Shown one piece after another: positions 15,967 through 24,283 of a DNA stretch of 64,000 bases. Below the pieces are notes generated by a model. That model saw nothing but the letters and a program-made list of their open reading frames with translations, was not told the DNA's origin and ran no database searches. How positions within the stretch are numbered: position 1 is the first letter of the stretch; every line of letters starts with the position of its first letter. The stretch covers positions 1 to 64,000 of the forward strand of contig DASUYB010000014.1 in NCBI GenBank assembly GCA_036377595.1, given 5' to 3'. The position numbers and the translations under genes are program-made. Origin of the DNA: Longimicrobium sp. (lineage in GTDB: Bacteria; Gemmatimonadota; Gemmatimonadetes; Longimicrobiales; Longimicrobiaceae).

Positions 15967-16158
15967 CTAGCAGATGCAGGCGCTGTCGATCGTCTGGCAG
16001 AAGCAGGCGGCGGGACCGCTGCAGCTGCCGTCGCCGGTGCACGGGCGCGGTACGACGGAGACCGCCTGCCCCTGCACGGTGCCGCGCGCCAGGGACGTGC
16101 CCTCGACAGCGAACGACTCGACGCGCAGGTTGCCGAGGTCCAGCTGGATCTTGCGCAT
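15967..16158 (-). CDS. Cys-rich RiPP-like precursor peptide 8
   Basis: 63 residues. Leader MRKIQLDLGNLRVESFAV, ARGTVQGQ junction, core with CTGDGSCSGPAACFC and terminal ACIC. It forms a second core subfamily with peptide 9 (leader MRKIQL, core CxGxxxCSGxxACxC). AGGA site before the ATG. Confidence 0.8.
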   Translation of the reverse strand: MRKIQLDLGNLRVESFAVEGTSLARGTVQGQAVSVVPRPCTGDGSCSGPAACFCQTIDSACIC

Positions 16159-16227
16159 GGGATGGTTCCTTTGCGGAGAAGGGTGAAAACGCGGAGCCCG
16201 GCGCCGCCGCCGGGCTCCGCCCATGGC

Positions 16228-16428
16228 TCAACAGTTCTTCACCGAGTCGCAGATGCAGGCCACGTCGCCGCTGCAGCTGTCGGTGCCGGTGCAGACGTCG
16301 GTGTACTGGCAGCAGATCCCGGTGACGGTCCATTCCTGCCCTTCCACCGTCCCGCGCCCCTTCCCCGCGCCGTCGACGGTGAAGGACTCGACCTGCAGCT
16401 CGTTGAGATCCAGCTGGATCTTCCGCAT
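16228..16428 (-). CDS. Cys-rich RiPP-like precursor peptide 9 (first in array)
   Basis: 66 residues. Leader MRKIQLDLNELQVESFTV, GRGTVEGQ junction, core ICCQYTDVCTGTDSCSGDVACIC with the C-terminus KNC. GGAGA site six bases before the ATG. It is the promoter-proximal gene; the 178 bases to the divergent permease gene should hold the promoter of the array, but no convincing -35/-10 pair stands out. Confidence 0.8.
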   Translation of the reverse strand: MRKIQLDLNELQVESFTVDGAGKGRGTVEGQEWTVTGICCQYTDVCTGTDSCSGDVACICDSVKNC

Positions 16429-16606
16429 CGTGCTCTCCGGATGGGGATGGTGGACGCCGCGTACGAACGTTTGTCGAACTGCGCGACTGGGCTGAAAAGA
16501 AGTGGGATGAGGCGTTTCGGGCAAGGTTCCCGGTCGAAGTGTGGCCGGAATGGAGAAGATAAGGGGCTGAGGATCGGGAAGATGATGACGATGCATGGAG
16601 GCGCCG

Positions 16607-18277
16607 ATGGCTGAGCCTCTCCGCCGCCGCGCGGGCGGGACGGCGCTGCTGGCCGCCGCGGTGGCGGTCGTGCTGCTCTGGCTGGTGCTGTATCCCAACC
16701 TGTTCGTGCTGGGCGACAGCCTCCTGGACCACGGGCGGGTGACCGCGGCGCACTACGCGCGCTTCTTCGGCAGCGCGTCGGAGCTGCGGGCGCTGTGGAA
16801 CAGCGTGTGGATCTCCCTGGCCAGCGTGGTCCTCTCCGCGCTGGTGGGCGTGCCGCTGGCCTTCCTCTTCGCGCGGCGCGACTTCCCCGGGCGGCGGGTG
16901 CTGGGCGGGCTGGCTGCGATGCCGGTGCTGCTGCCGCCGCTGGTGGGCACCATCTCCTTCCTCTTCCTCTACGGCGAGACGGGGTTCCTGACGCGAGGCG
17001 TGCAGGCGGCGCTGGGGCTGGCCGAGCCGCCGTGGCGGCTGGACGGCGCGTGGGCCGTGCTGCTGGTGCACGCGTACACCATGTACGTCTACTTCTACCT
17101 CTTCGTCAGCGCGGGATTGGCGCGGCTGGACGCGGGCTACGCCGAGGCCGCGGCCGCGCTGGGCGCCGGGGGGTGGACCACGCTGCGCCGCGTGACGCTG
17201 CCGATGCTGGCGCCCGCGCTGGGCGGCGCGTCGCTGCTGGTGTTCATGACCTCGATGGCGTCGTTCAGCGCGCCGTACGTGTTCGGCGGCGGCTTCCGCG
17301 TGCTGACCACGCAGCTCTACGCGACGAAGCTGAACGGCGACGCCGGCCTGGTCGCCGTCGAGGCGGTGGTGCTGGCGCTGGTCTCGCTCGCCTTCCTCGT
17401 CCCCCTGCAGCGGTACGAGGCGGCGCGCGACTACACCGGCGCGTCCAAGGGCCTCGCCGTCGCGCCGCCGGCGGAGTCGGGGCGCGGATGGGTGATGACG
17501 CTGGCCGCGGCGGCGTTCGTCGGCTTCCTGCTGCTGCCGCACCTGACCGTGCTGCTGGTCTCCTTCGTCCCCGAGGGCACCTGGACCACGCAGGCGCTGC
17601 CGCCCGTCTACTCCGCCGAGCCCTACCGGCGGATGTTCAGCGACGCCGAGACGCTGCGCCCCGTGCTCAACTCGCTGCGCATGGCCACGGTGGCAACGCT
17701 GGCGAACGTCGCGTTCGCGTTCGCCGCCGCCTACCTGCTGGCGCGGACGCGGGTGCGGGGGAAGGGGCTCGTCTCCGCGCTGGTGGCGCTCCCATGGGCG
17801 CTGCCGGGAACGGTGCTGGCCATCGCGCTGGCGTCGACCTTCAGCGTGAACCGGCCGCTGGCGGGGCGATTCGTGCTGGTGGGAACCTTCGCGATCCTGC
17901 CGCTGGCGTACTTCATCCGCAACATCCCGCTGGTCACGCGCGCGGCGCTGTCGTCGTTCCGCCAGCTCGACCCGTCGCTCGAGGAGGCGGCCGCGTCGCT
18001 CGGCGCCGGCCCCGCGACGGCGATGCGGCGCGTGGTGCTGCCGCTGGTGCTGCCGGGGCTGATGGCGGGGGCGCTGCTGGCGTTCGTCAACGCGCTGGGC
18101 GAGTTCGTCGCGTCGATCCTGCTCTACACCAACCGCACGCGCCCCATCAGCATGGAGATGCTGTCGCAGCTGCGCGCCTTCGACTTCGGCGGCGCCTCGG
18201 CGTACGGCGTGCTGCTGATCATCCTCGTCGCCCTCGTCTTCGCCACCGGGTATCGGAATGTGGTGGAGGGGAGATAA
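16607..18277 (+). CDS. Fe3+-type ABC transporter permease, two fused permease domains
   Basis: 556 residues with about 12 transmembrane helices in two homologous halves, the FbpB/ThiP plan. Each half has an ABC permease EAA loop: YAEAAAALGAGGWTTLRRVTLP near residue 180 and LEEAAASLGAGPATAMRRVVLP near residue 463. I choose the ATG at 16607 because GGAGG lies 5 bases upstream; the ATG at 16595 overlaps that site. It should complete the transporter with the binding protein (9533) and ATPase (11610). It is separated from the ATPase gene by 3.9 kb containing a small membrane protein, a GNAT enzyme and the opposite-strand peptide array, so it needs its own promoter. Confidence 0.9.
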   Translation: MAEPLRRRAGGTALLAAAVAVVLLWLVLYPNLFVLGDSLLDHGRVTAAHYARFFGSASELRALWNSVWISLASVVLSALVGVPLAFLFARRDFPGRRVLGGLAAMPVLLPPLVGTISFLFLYGETGFLTRGVQAALGLAEPPWRLDGAWAVLLVHAYTMYVYFYLFVSAGLARLDAGYAEAAAALGAGGWTTLRRVTLPMLAPALGGASLLVFMTSMASFSAPYVFGGGFRVLTTQLYATKLNGDAGLVAVEAVVLALVSLAFLVPLQRYEAARDYTGASKGLAVAPPAESGRGWVMTLAAAAFVGFLLLPHLTVLLVSFVPEGTWTTQALPPVYSAEPYRRMFSDAETLRPVLNSLRMATVATLANVAFAFAAAYLLARTRVRGKGLVSALVALPWALPGTVLAIALASTFSVNRPLAGRFVLVGTFAILPLAYFIRNIPLVTRAALSSFRQLDPSLEEAAASLGAGPATAMRRVVLPLVLPGLMAGALLAFVNALGEFVASILLYTNRTRPISMEMLSQLRAFDFGGASAYGVLLIILVALVFATGYRNVVEGR

Positions 18278-18314
18278 CGAGCTTCCGGCAGCGAACATGG
18301 CCGCGGCCGCAGAC

Positions 18315-18460
18315 GGCCCCCTCCCCCCGACCCCCTCCCCCGCTGCGCAGGGGCGGGGGAGCACTCAGTGCCGAATCAGGCGGCCGCACTGAGGTCTCCC
18401 CTCCCCCATCCCTCCCCCCTCGTGGGGGAGGGGCCGGGGGTGGGGGGGAGCCGGCGGCCG
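18315..18460. repeat. G/C-run repeats, family F, two blocks
   Basis: Two blocks of C-runs facing G-runs (CCCCCTCCCCCGA... / GGGGCGGGGGA and CTCCCCCATCCCTCCCCCCT / GGGGGAGGGGCC), separated by an imperfect palindrome around GCACTCAGTGCCGAA. The 336-base gap between permease and the next gene holds nothing else that I can see. Confidence 0.7.
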
Positions 18461-18613
18461 CGCCAGCGCCCGCTCCCGCCCTGTCAAACTCCCGCCGGCT
18501 CGCGCGTCTCATCCTGAGCACGCGAAAACGGTTGTCGCGCGACATCTTCCCGTAGACGCTGGCGCGGGGGATGCGACGTGGGTCCGCAGGCGCAACACAC
18601 CTCGGAGCGGCGG

Positions 18614-20389
18614 ATGAGATCGGTCCGAACCCTCACACTCGCGCTGGCGACGCTGGCGTCCGCGCATGCGGCGGCGCAGGCGCCGGTGGTGCTCGCGGCC
18701 GGGCGGGCGCAGCCGGGGCGCGCGGACTCGGCGCGGGTGCTGCGCGACGCACGGCGCGCGCAGGCGGCGTTCGAGCGCGTCCGCTTCACCCATCTCCCGT
18801 GGACGATGGACAGCGGGGCGGGCGGCGCGGGCACATGTGACGAGATCGTCGGCCGCTTCTGCATCTGGAAGACGGACACGGAGGAGGACTGGAAGGTGCC
18901 GCCCGAGCACGCCGAGGTCGTGCGCGAGCGGGATTCGCTGATCGCCGACCTCGACCGCGCCGCCGCCGCGTCGCCGGGGGATGCGTGGGTGGCGGGGCAG
19001 CGCGTCCGCTACCTCGTCGAGGCAGGACGCCACGCCGACGCTGCCCGCGCCGCGCGCGAGTGCCGCGCGGAGCGGTGGTGGTGCCTGGCGCTGGAGGGCT
19101 ACGCCTCGCACGGCGCGCGCGACTACAGCGCGGCGGAGGCCTCGTTCGCGGCCGCGCTCGCCGCGATGCCGGCGGACGCGCGGCGCGAGTGGGACGCGCT
19201 CACGCCGGTACTCGCGGACGGGGAGGCGCGCGCGCTGCGGCGCATGGCCGCACCGGAGCGCGATTCGATCCTTCGGCGCCTGTGGTGGCTGGCCGACCCG
19301 CTGTGGATGGAGCCGGGGAACGACCGGCTGACGGAGCACTTCGCGCGCCTCGTCTTCGACCGCCTGCAGGACCGCGCGCGGACCTCGGACGGCATCTTCT
19401 GGGCGTACGACCTGGCGGAGATCCTGGCGCGCTGGGGCCAGCCGAGCGGGTGGGAGCGCGTGCGGCCGCGCTTCGGGCAGGGCTCCCTTTCGTCCGTCAT
19501 CACCCACTACCATCCGAGCTTCGAGTTCCTGCCGAGCGTGGCGATGGCGCGCGACCCGCTGGCCATCCGCGCGGAGCAGTGGAAGATGGACGAGCGCGGC
19601 GCGCACTCGCTGTACGCGCCGCCGGGGATCCGCCGCTTCTGGCGCCTGCCGCACCAAGTGGCCGCCTTCCGCCGCGGCGCCGACGCCGAGATCGTGGCCG
19701 CGTTCGAGATGGACCGCGACAGCATTCCCGCGCGCCCGAGCATCGACGCGGGGGTGGTGCTGATGCGCGACCCCGGCGCCGCTCCGGCGGTTCGGACGGC
19801 GCGCGTCACCTCTCCGCGCGGCGTGGTGCGCATCTCCGCTACGCCGGAGCAGACGGTGCTGAGCCTGGAGGCCGTCGAGCGCGACAGCGGCCGGGCCGGG
19901 CGCGCGCGCTTCGGCATCGACCTGCGGCGGCCGGCGGAGAACGGGCTCGCCCTCTCCGATCTCCTGCTGCTGGACCAAGTCGATGCGCGCCCGCGGTCGC
20001 TCGACGAGGCGGCGCCGCTCGCGCGGGGCAACGACGAGTTCCGCGCGGGCGATCGCGTGGCGATGTTCTGGGAGGTGTACGGACTGGACGCGCGGACGGA
20101 CAGCCTCACCTTCTCGCTGGCGCTGCTGCGGCGCGCGCCGGGCGGGCTGCGGCGGACGGCGGAGTCGCTGGGGCTGGCGCGCGGCGTGGGCCCGGTGCGG
20201 ATGCGCTGGACCGAGGAGGCGTCGGGCGCCGTCGTCCCGCGCTCGGTCGGGGTGACGCTCCCCCGCCTTCCCGCGGGTGACTATGTGATCGAGGTGACGG
20301 CGCGTTCGCGCTCCGGCGCGTCGGCCGCCGCGCAGCGCGAGATCACCGTCGCGCCGCCGAAGAGACCCTCCAACCGCACCGGTAGATGA
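18614..20389 (+). CDS. Large exported protein with helical-repeat region, unknown
   Basis: 591 residues. The ATG at 18614 gives a signal peptide (MRSVRTLTLALATLASAHA, cleavage after AAAQ) with GGAG upstream. Residues about 95-220 look like TPR-type helix pairs (AGRHADAARAARECRAERWW, DYSAAEASFAAALAAMP). The middle (about 220-330) has WWLADPLWMEPGNDRLTEHF and ILARWGQPSGWERVRPRFGQ, resembling the GWxTD-type domain common in Gemmatimonadota. The C-terminal third is beta-rich and ends in a domain with LPAGDYVIEVTARS. Exact family not certain. It overlaps a small lipoprotein gene by four bases. Confidence 0.65.
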   Translation: MRSVRTLTLALATLASAHAAAQAPVVLAAGRAQPGRADSARVLRDARRAQAAFERVRFTHLPWTMDSGAGGAGTCDEIVGRFCIWKTDTEEDWKVPPEHAEVVRERDSLIADLDRAAAASPGDAWVAGQRVRYLVEAGRHADAARAARECRAERWWCLALEGYASHGARDYSAAEASFAAALAAMPADARREWDALTPVLADGEARALRRMAAPERDSILRRLWWLADPLWMEPGNDRLTEHFARLVFDRLQDRARTSDGIFWAYDLAEILARWGQPSGWERVRPRFGQGSLSSVITHYHPSFEFLPSVAMARDPLAIRAEQWKMDERGAHSLYAPPGIRRFWRLPHQVAAFRRGADAEIVAAFEMDRDSIPARPSIDAGVVLMRDPGAAPAVRTARVTSPRGVVRISATPEQTVLSLEAVERDSGRAGRARFGIDLRRPAENGLALSDLLLLDQVDARPRSLDEAAPLARGNDEFRAGDRVAMFWEVYGLDARTDSLTFSLALLRRAPGGLRRTAESLGLARGVGPVRMRWTEEASGAVVPRSVGVTLPRLPAGDYVIEVTARSRSGASAAAQREITVAPPKRPSNRTGR

Positions 20390-20808
20390 GAAGCTGTGTC
20401 AAGGAGATGGGATCCGCCGCGCTGGCGCTGGCGCTCGCGGCGTGCGCCAACCCGCGCGCGAAGGCGGTCGCGGAGCTGGAGCGGCTGCAGACGGAGATGG
20501 ATCGCCACGCGGCCGCCTACGGGCGCTACCCCGCCACGATCGACACGCGCCGCCCCGCCGCCGCGGAGAACCTGCCGTACGCGCCATCGGAGGGCATCAC
20601 CGTCTACCTGCTGACGAGCGACACGCGCGGATACCAGGCCGTGGCCACGCGCCGCCCATGGTCGTGCTCGCTCGTCTTCGTGCGCGGCGAGGGCCAGCGC
20701 GTGGAGTGCAACCCCAACGCGACCTCCGCCAACATCCGCGCCGACACCGCCGAGTCCCGCCGCGTCTTCAACGGCGTGCTCTCGCCAGGCGCCGATTCGG
20801 CGAAGTAA
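20386..20808 (+). CDS. Small lipoprotein, unknown
   Basis: 140 residues. Signal and lipobox are in MGSAALALALAACANP, cleavage before the Cys of LAAC; a start at the ATG 20407 would be equally good. The mature part begins with a helix (KAVAELERLQTEMDRHAAAYGRYP) that resembles the N-terminal helix of type II pilin-like and competence proteins, followed by a small beta domain with two Cys (SCSLVF, VECNPN) that could form a disulphide. Coupled by ATGA to the preceding exported protein, so the two probably act together. Confidence 0.6.
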   Translation: MRSCVKEMGSAALALALAACANPRAKAVAELERLQTEMDRHAAAYGRYPATIDTRRPAAAENLPYAPSEGITVYLLTSDTRGYQAVATRRPWSCSLVFVRGEGQRVECNPNATSANIRADTAESRRVFNGVLSPGADSAK

Positions 20809-20823
20809 TCTGAAAAAAATGGG

Positions 20824-20894
20824 CTCACGCAGAGTCAGCAGGGTTAGCAGAAAACTGCAGCTTTTTACTGCTGACCCTGCTGACTCTGCGTGAG
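20824..20894. repeat. Long inverted repeat, family B, copy 1
   Basis: CTCACGCAGAGTCAGCAGGG... pairs with ...CCCTGCTGACTCTGCGTGAG across a centre of about AAAACTGCAGCTTTTT. Arms are about 30 bases with few mismatches and contain an internal 9-base period (GCAGAGTCA/GCAGGGTTA). It lies between the convergent ends of the lipoprotein and MCE genes, followed by AAAAAA. Other copies: 38481-38550 and 44983-45059. Confidence 0.85.
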
Positions 20895-20953
20895 AAAAAA
20901 GAAGGGCGGGCGTCCGATCCGGAGCCCGCCCTTCACCGCATCTCCCAATGAGG

Positions 20954-21946
20954 TCAGAAGACGCTGACGCTCAGGTACTTCTTGGGGTTGGCGCGGATGT
21001 CGTTGGTCAGCTGGTTCAGGTTGGCGACCGCGCTGTTCAGGTTCACGTACAGCGAGTCGTCCTTGCTGAGGCGGCCCAGCGTGCCCTCGCCGCGCTCCAT
21101 GCGGCCCATCACCACGGCCAGCGAGGTGCTGGCCTGGTGCAGCTGGCCGGTGGCCGCGTCCAGCCGCGCCGTCAGGCTGTCGGTGCGCGCGATGGCGCGC
21201 GCCAGCTCGGGGCGCGTGGTCGCGCTCTCGACCCCCGCCGCGCTGCGCCGCAGCGAGGCGGAGAGCGCGGAGAGCTGCACCCGCTGGTCGGCGGCCAGCG
21301 CCTGCAGCGAGCCGAGCATGGCCTGCAGCTCCGAGGCGCTGCTGTGCACCGAGCCGATGGCCTCCTGGCTCAGCAGCAGGTTGGCGCGCATCAGCAGCGT
21401 GTCGGCGCGGCCGCCCACCTGCTTGGCGGTGCCCGCCAGGTCCTGCGCCGTGCCGCCCAGCCCCTGGTCCTGCTCGGCGCTGGCCAGCAGCTCGCCGGGC
21501 TGCGCCTGGTTGCGCGAGCTCCCGGGCAGCACGTCGGCCACCATCTCGCCCAGCAGCCCCTTGGCCGTCAGCCGCACCTTGCTGTCGTCGGGGAAGTGGT
21601 ACTGCCCCTCGATCTCCAGGCGCATGCGCACGCCCTGCGGGGTGAGCTTGAGGTCGGCCACGCGGCCGATGTTGACCCCCGAGAGCTGCACGGGGTCGCG
21701 CGCGCGGATGCCGCCCGCGTCGCGCACCACCGTGGTCACGTAGTACCGCCCGCGGAAGGTGCCGGGGTCGGTGAGGATGAAGAGCGCGGCCAGCACGGCC
21801 AGGATGCCGGCCAGGACGAAGATCCCGACCTGCACCTCGCGCCGGGGGGACCGGGTGGGTTGCACGATTGACGTCTCCTGCGGGGAGATCCGGTTGCGGG
21901 GGGGCACGGCGGCCCCCCGGTTGGTTTCGTCTGCTCGCTGGATCAT
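20954..21946 (-). CDS. mlaD: MCE-family lipid transport protein (MlaD-like)
   Basis: 330 residues. A basic, probably disordered N-terminus leads to one transmembrane helix (VGIFVLAGILAVLAALFIL, about 40-58). The MCE domain at about 64-150 (YYVTTVVRDAGGIRARDPVQ, GVNIGRVADLKLTPQGVRM, LTAKGLLGEMVADVLPG) is followed by a long helical C-terminus, as in substrate-binding subunits that bridge the periplasm. Overlaps mlaF by ATGA. It should collect phospholipid for the MlaE/MlaF transporter. The C-terminal extension is much longer than in E. coli MlaD (183 residues) and closer to PqiB/YebT or mycobacterial types in spirit. Confidence 0.9.
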   Translation of the reverse strand: MIQRADETNRGAAVPPRNRISPQETSIVQPTRSPRREVQVGIFVLAGILAVLAALFILTDPGTFRGRYYVTTVVRDAGGIRARDPVQLSGVNIGRVADLKLTPQGVRMRLEIEGQYHFPDDSKVRLTAKGLLGEMVADVLPGSSRNQAQPGELLASAEQDQGLGGTAQDLAGTAKQVGGRADTLLMRANLLLSQEAIGSVHSSASELQAMLGSLQALAADQRVQLSALSASLRRSAAGVESATTRPELARAIARTDSLTARLDAATGQLHQASTSLAVVMGRMERGEGTLGRLSKDDSLYVNLNSAVANLNQLTNDIRANPKKYLSVSVF

Positions 21947-22734
21947 TGCGCCTCCGCCATCTCGTCGTCGGGCACGTCACGCTCGATGAACGCGCGCACG
22001 AGCTGGTCGTCGCTGGCGCGGAACTCGTCGGGGGTGCCCACGAAGCGGATCCGGCCGTGGTCCAGCAGCGCCACGCGGTCCGAGATCGGCAGCGTGCCTT
22101 CGATGTCGTGTGATACGATGATGCTGGTCACCCCCAGCTCTTCGGCGAGCTGGGAGATGAGCCGGTGCACCACCGTGCCGTTCACCGGGTCGAGCCCGGT
22201 CACCGGCTCGTCGTACAGCAGGATCTCGGGCTCGCCCACGATGGCCCGCGCGATTCCCACGCGCTTGCGCATCCCGCCCGAGAGCTCGCTGGGGATCTTC
22301 CCCAGCACCTTGGCGGGGTCGAGGTTCACGTGGTCGAGCGAGCGGGCCACGCGGCGGAGCACCTCCTTCTCGCCCCACTCGCGGATCTCCTCGTCGGTCA
22401 GCCCCTGCGCCACGTTCTCGTACACCGTCATCGAGTCGAACAGCGCGGCGTTCTGGAACACGTACCCCACCTTGCGCCGCACCTCGCGCAGCGCCCTGCG
22501 GCCGCCGCGGAACACCGAGTGCCCGTCCACCACCACGTCGCCGCGGTCGGGAACGATCAGCCCGATGGTGGTCTTCAGCAGCACGCTCTTGCCGGTGCCG
22601 GAGTGGCCGACCACCGAGATGGTCTCGCCCCGCCCCACCACCAGGTCCACGCCCGCCAGCACGGGCTGGTCGAACGCCTTCCACACGTCGCGGTACTCGA
22701 CCATCGGGTCGCCCACCGCCGGTTCAACCGTCAT
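21943..22734 (-). CDS. mlaF: ABC transporter ATPase, MlaF type
   Basis: 263 residues. Walker A GHSGTGKS at 43-50, signature LSGGMRKR, Walker B ILLYDEPVTGLDPV and the switch histidine in IIVSHDIEGTLPISDR. The MRKR signature is characteristic of the MlaF/TTG2A lipid-transport ATPases. A GGAGGA ribosome site precedes the ATG. Runs MlaE to move phospholipids between inner and outer membranes. The gap to mlaE (304 bases) is filled by two inverted copies of repeat A and a heptamer run. Confidence 0.92.
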   Translation of the reverse strand: MTVEPAVGDPMVEYRDVWKAFDQPVLAGVDLVVGRGETISVVGHSGTGKSVLLKTTIGLIVPDRGDVVVDGHSVFRGGRRALREVRRKVGYVFQNAALFDSMTVYENVAQGLTDEEIREWGEKEVLRRVARSLDHVNLDPAKVLGKIPSELSGGMRKRVGIARAIVGEPEILLYDEPVTGLDPVNGTVVHRLISQLAEELGVTSIIVSHDIEGTLPISDRVALLDHGRIRFVGTPDEFRASDDQLVRAFIERDVPDDEMAEAQ

Positions 22735-22764
22735 CTATTCCTCCACATCCCCGCGTCACGAATC

Positions 22765-22802
22765 AAAAGTGCCCAGTTCCAAGTGCCCAGTGCCCAGTGC
22801 CC
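22765..22802. repeat. Heptamer tandem repeat (GTGCCCA)
   Basis: About four units of the AAGTGCCCAGTTCCAAGTGCCCAG type, just upstream of mlaF on its 5' side. Confidence 0.75.
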
Positions 22803-22848
22803 GGGGGGGGATCCGGTGCATCACGCCGACTGTCGTTCTGCCGCCGGC

Positions 22849-23010
22849 TATAGATCCTTCGGCCTGCAACCATTTGCGCGGCCGCCGGTCACGGTCTGGT
22901 CGGCCTCAGGATGACGGCTTCGAGTTCCCGCGCAAGGAGGAGACGTCATCCTGAGGGCGGTCAGACCGGATTTTCGTCCACTCCGCCGGTTGCAGCCCGA
23001 AGGATCTATC
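22849..23010. repeat. Repeat family A, copies 2 and 3, divergent pair
   Basis: A minus-strand copy (22849-22917, TATAGATCCTTCGGCC ... CAGGATGACG) faces a plus-strand copy (22942-23010, GACGTCATCCTGAGG ... GAAGGATCTATC). Together they make a large imperfect inverted repeat of about 160 bases between mlaE and mlaF. Confidence 0.8.
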
Positions 23011-23038
23011 GCATCGGCGTGAGCGACAGCATGCATCA

Positions 23039-23821
23039 CTAGTTCAGCAGCAGCGGCGGGAAGAGCGCGTCGATCACCAGCACCGACAGCGTCATCAGCA
23101 CCACCGCGCTGGTCGTGGACTTGCCCACGCCCTCGGCGCCGCCGCGGGTGGCCAGGCCCATGTGGCTGGCCACCAGGGGGATGACGAAGCCGAACGCCAC
23201 GCCCTTGGCCAGCGAGTAGAACATGTCCCAGTTGTGCCAGAACAGCCCGGCCCCGTAGCGGAACGCCGGGATCCCCAGGTGCACCGTGCTCTGCGCGGCG
23301 ATCATCCCGCTCACCACGCCGGCCAGGTTGCAGAGCGCCACGAGCAGGGGAACGACGATCAGCCCCGCCACCAGCCGCGGGGCGACCAGCGTCCGCACGG
23401 GATCGCGGCCCAGCGAGTAGAGCGCGTCGATCTGCTCCGACACCTGCATCGTGCCCAGCTCGGCGGTGATGCGGGCGCCCACGCGGCCGATCAGCACGAT
23501 GGCCGTCATCACCGGGCCCAGCTCCAGGATCACCGAGCTGGCCACCACGCTTCCCAGGATGTACAGCGGCACGCCGCCGGTGAACTGGTAGCCGCCCTGC
23601 TGCGAGGTCACGATGCCGCCCAGCATCCCCGTCACCAGCACGATGGGGATGGAGCCCACGCCCATCCAGTACATCTGCCGCGCGATGTCGGCCATGGCCA
23701 CGCGGCCGCTGAACAGGTACATGGCCGAGCGCCAGACCAGGCTGGCCATGTCGCCGGTGTGCGCCGCGAAGCGTTCCCAGCCGGCGCCGAGCGACGCCAG
23801 GAAGTCGGAGATCTTGCCCAT
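23039..23821 (-). CDS. mlaE: MlaE-type lipid ABC permease
   Basis: 260 residues from the ATG at 23821 (MGKISDFLASLG); the open frame extends upstream but homology begins here. The MlaE permease family (formerly DUF140) is plain: GVGSIPIVLVTGMLGGIVTS near residue 55, VLIGRVGARITAELGTMQVSEQIDAL in the centre, and VAFGFVIPLVASHMG near residue 205. Five to six membrane helices. With mlaF and mlaD it forms an inner-membrane lipid transporter that maintains outer-membrane asymmetry in Gram-negative cells. Probably first gene of the operon. Confidence 0.92.
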   Translation of the reverse strand: MGKISDFLASLGAGWERFAAHTGDMASLVWRSAMYLFSGRVAMADIARQMYWMGVGSIPIVLVTGMLGGIVTSQQGGYQFTGGVPLYILGSVVASSVILELGPVMTAIVLIGRVGARITAELGTMQVSEQIDALYSLGRDPVRTLVAPRLVAGLIVVPLLVALCNLAGVVSGMIAAQSTVHLGIPAFRYGAGLFWHNWDMFYSLAKGVAFGFVIPLVASHMGLATRGGAEGVGKSTTSAVVLMTLSVLVIDALFPPLLLN

Positions 23822-24072
23822 CGAACCCTGTCCAGGATGAAAAAGCCCGGGCCCGCCCTGCGGCGGAACCCGGCGCGGCGCCAAGCCGGAAGCGCAACGC
23901 AGTATACCCCTCCGCCCCCGCCCGGTTCGCCCGAAAAGCTACGCCGCCCGGGCCCCGGACGGATCTCCGTCCGCGCAAAAACCTAGCGTTCGTAGACGGA
24001 AGAAACCAGAAAAATCACGAACTGCTGCGGTGCGCGATCGCTGTGCGGACACCTTCCGGTGACGACGCGAAC

Positions 24073-24198
24073 GAAGGATCTGCCCGACCCGGCGTGGAGA
24101 TCCGCTTTTCCGTGACCGGCCGGCCTCGCTCCCGCCCAACAAGATCCTTCGGACGCCGCAAGGACGCCACTTCCGCGCACGGCGCCCCCAGGATGACA
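24073..24198. repeat. Degenerate repeat family A, copy 4
   Basis: GAAGGATCTGCC near 24073 and a minus-oriented AAGATCCTTCGG (24141) to CCCAGGATGACA (24198). Ends recognisable, middle diverged. It lies in the 460-base gap between mlaE and the RND gene; no coding sequence is evident there. Confidence 0.55.
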
Positions 24199-24228
24199 GC
24201 GGGAGTGCGGCACCTATCGACTCACCGC

Positions 24229-24283
24229 CGCACTTTCGCACTTTCGCACTTTCGCACTTCCGCACTTCCGCACTTTCGCACTC
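24229..24283. repeat. Octamer tandem repeat (CGCACTTT)
   Basis: Seven units of CGCACTTT/CGCACTTC. The last unit runs into the stop codon of the RND transporter gene, which is transcribed toward it. Confidence 0.9.

Noticed and set aside
13096-16607. The ABC ATPase (11610) and permease (16607) as exporter of the peptide array
   Set aside because: Both are clearly of the Fe3+/polyamine importer type, with a matching binding protein; no peptidase C39 domain or exporter fold is present.
15650-18364. Long minus-strand open frame of 904 codons containing peptide 7 at its end
   Set aside because: It is antisense to the permease gene. The peptide begins at its own ATG at 15853 with its own ribosome site.
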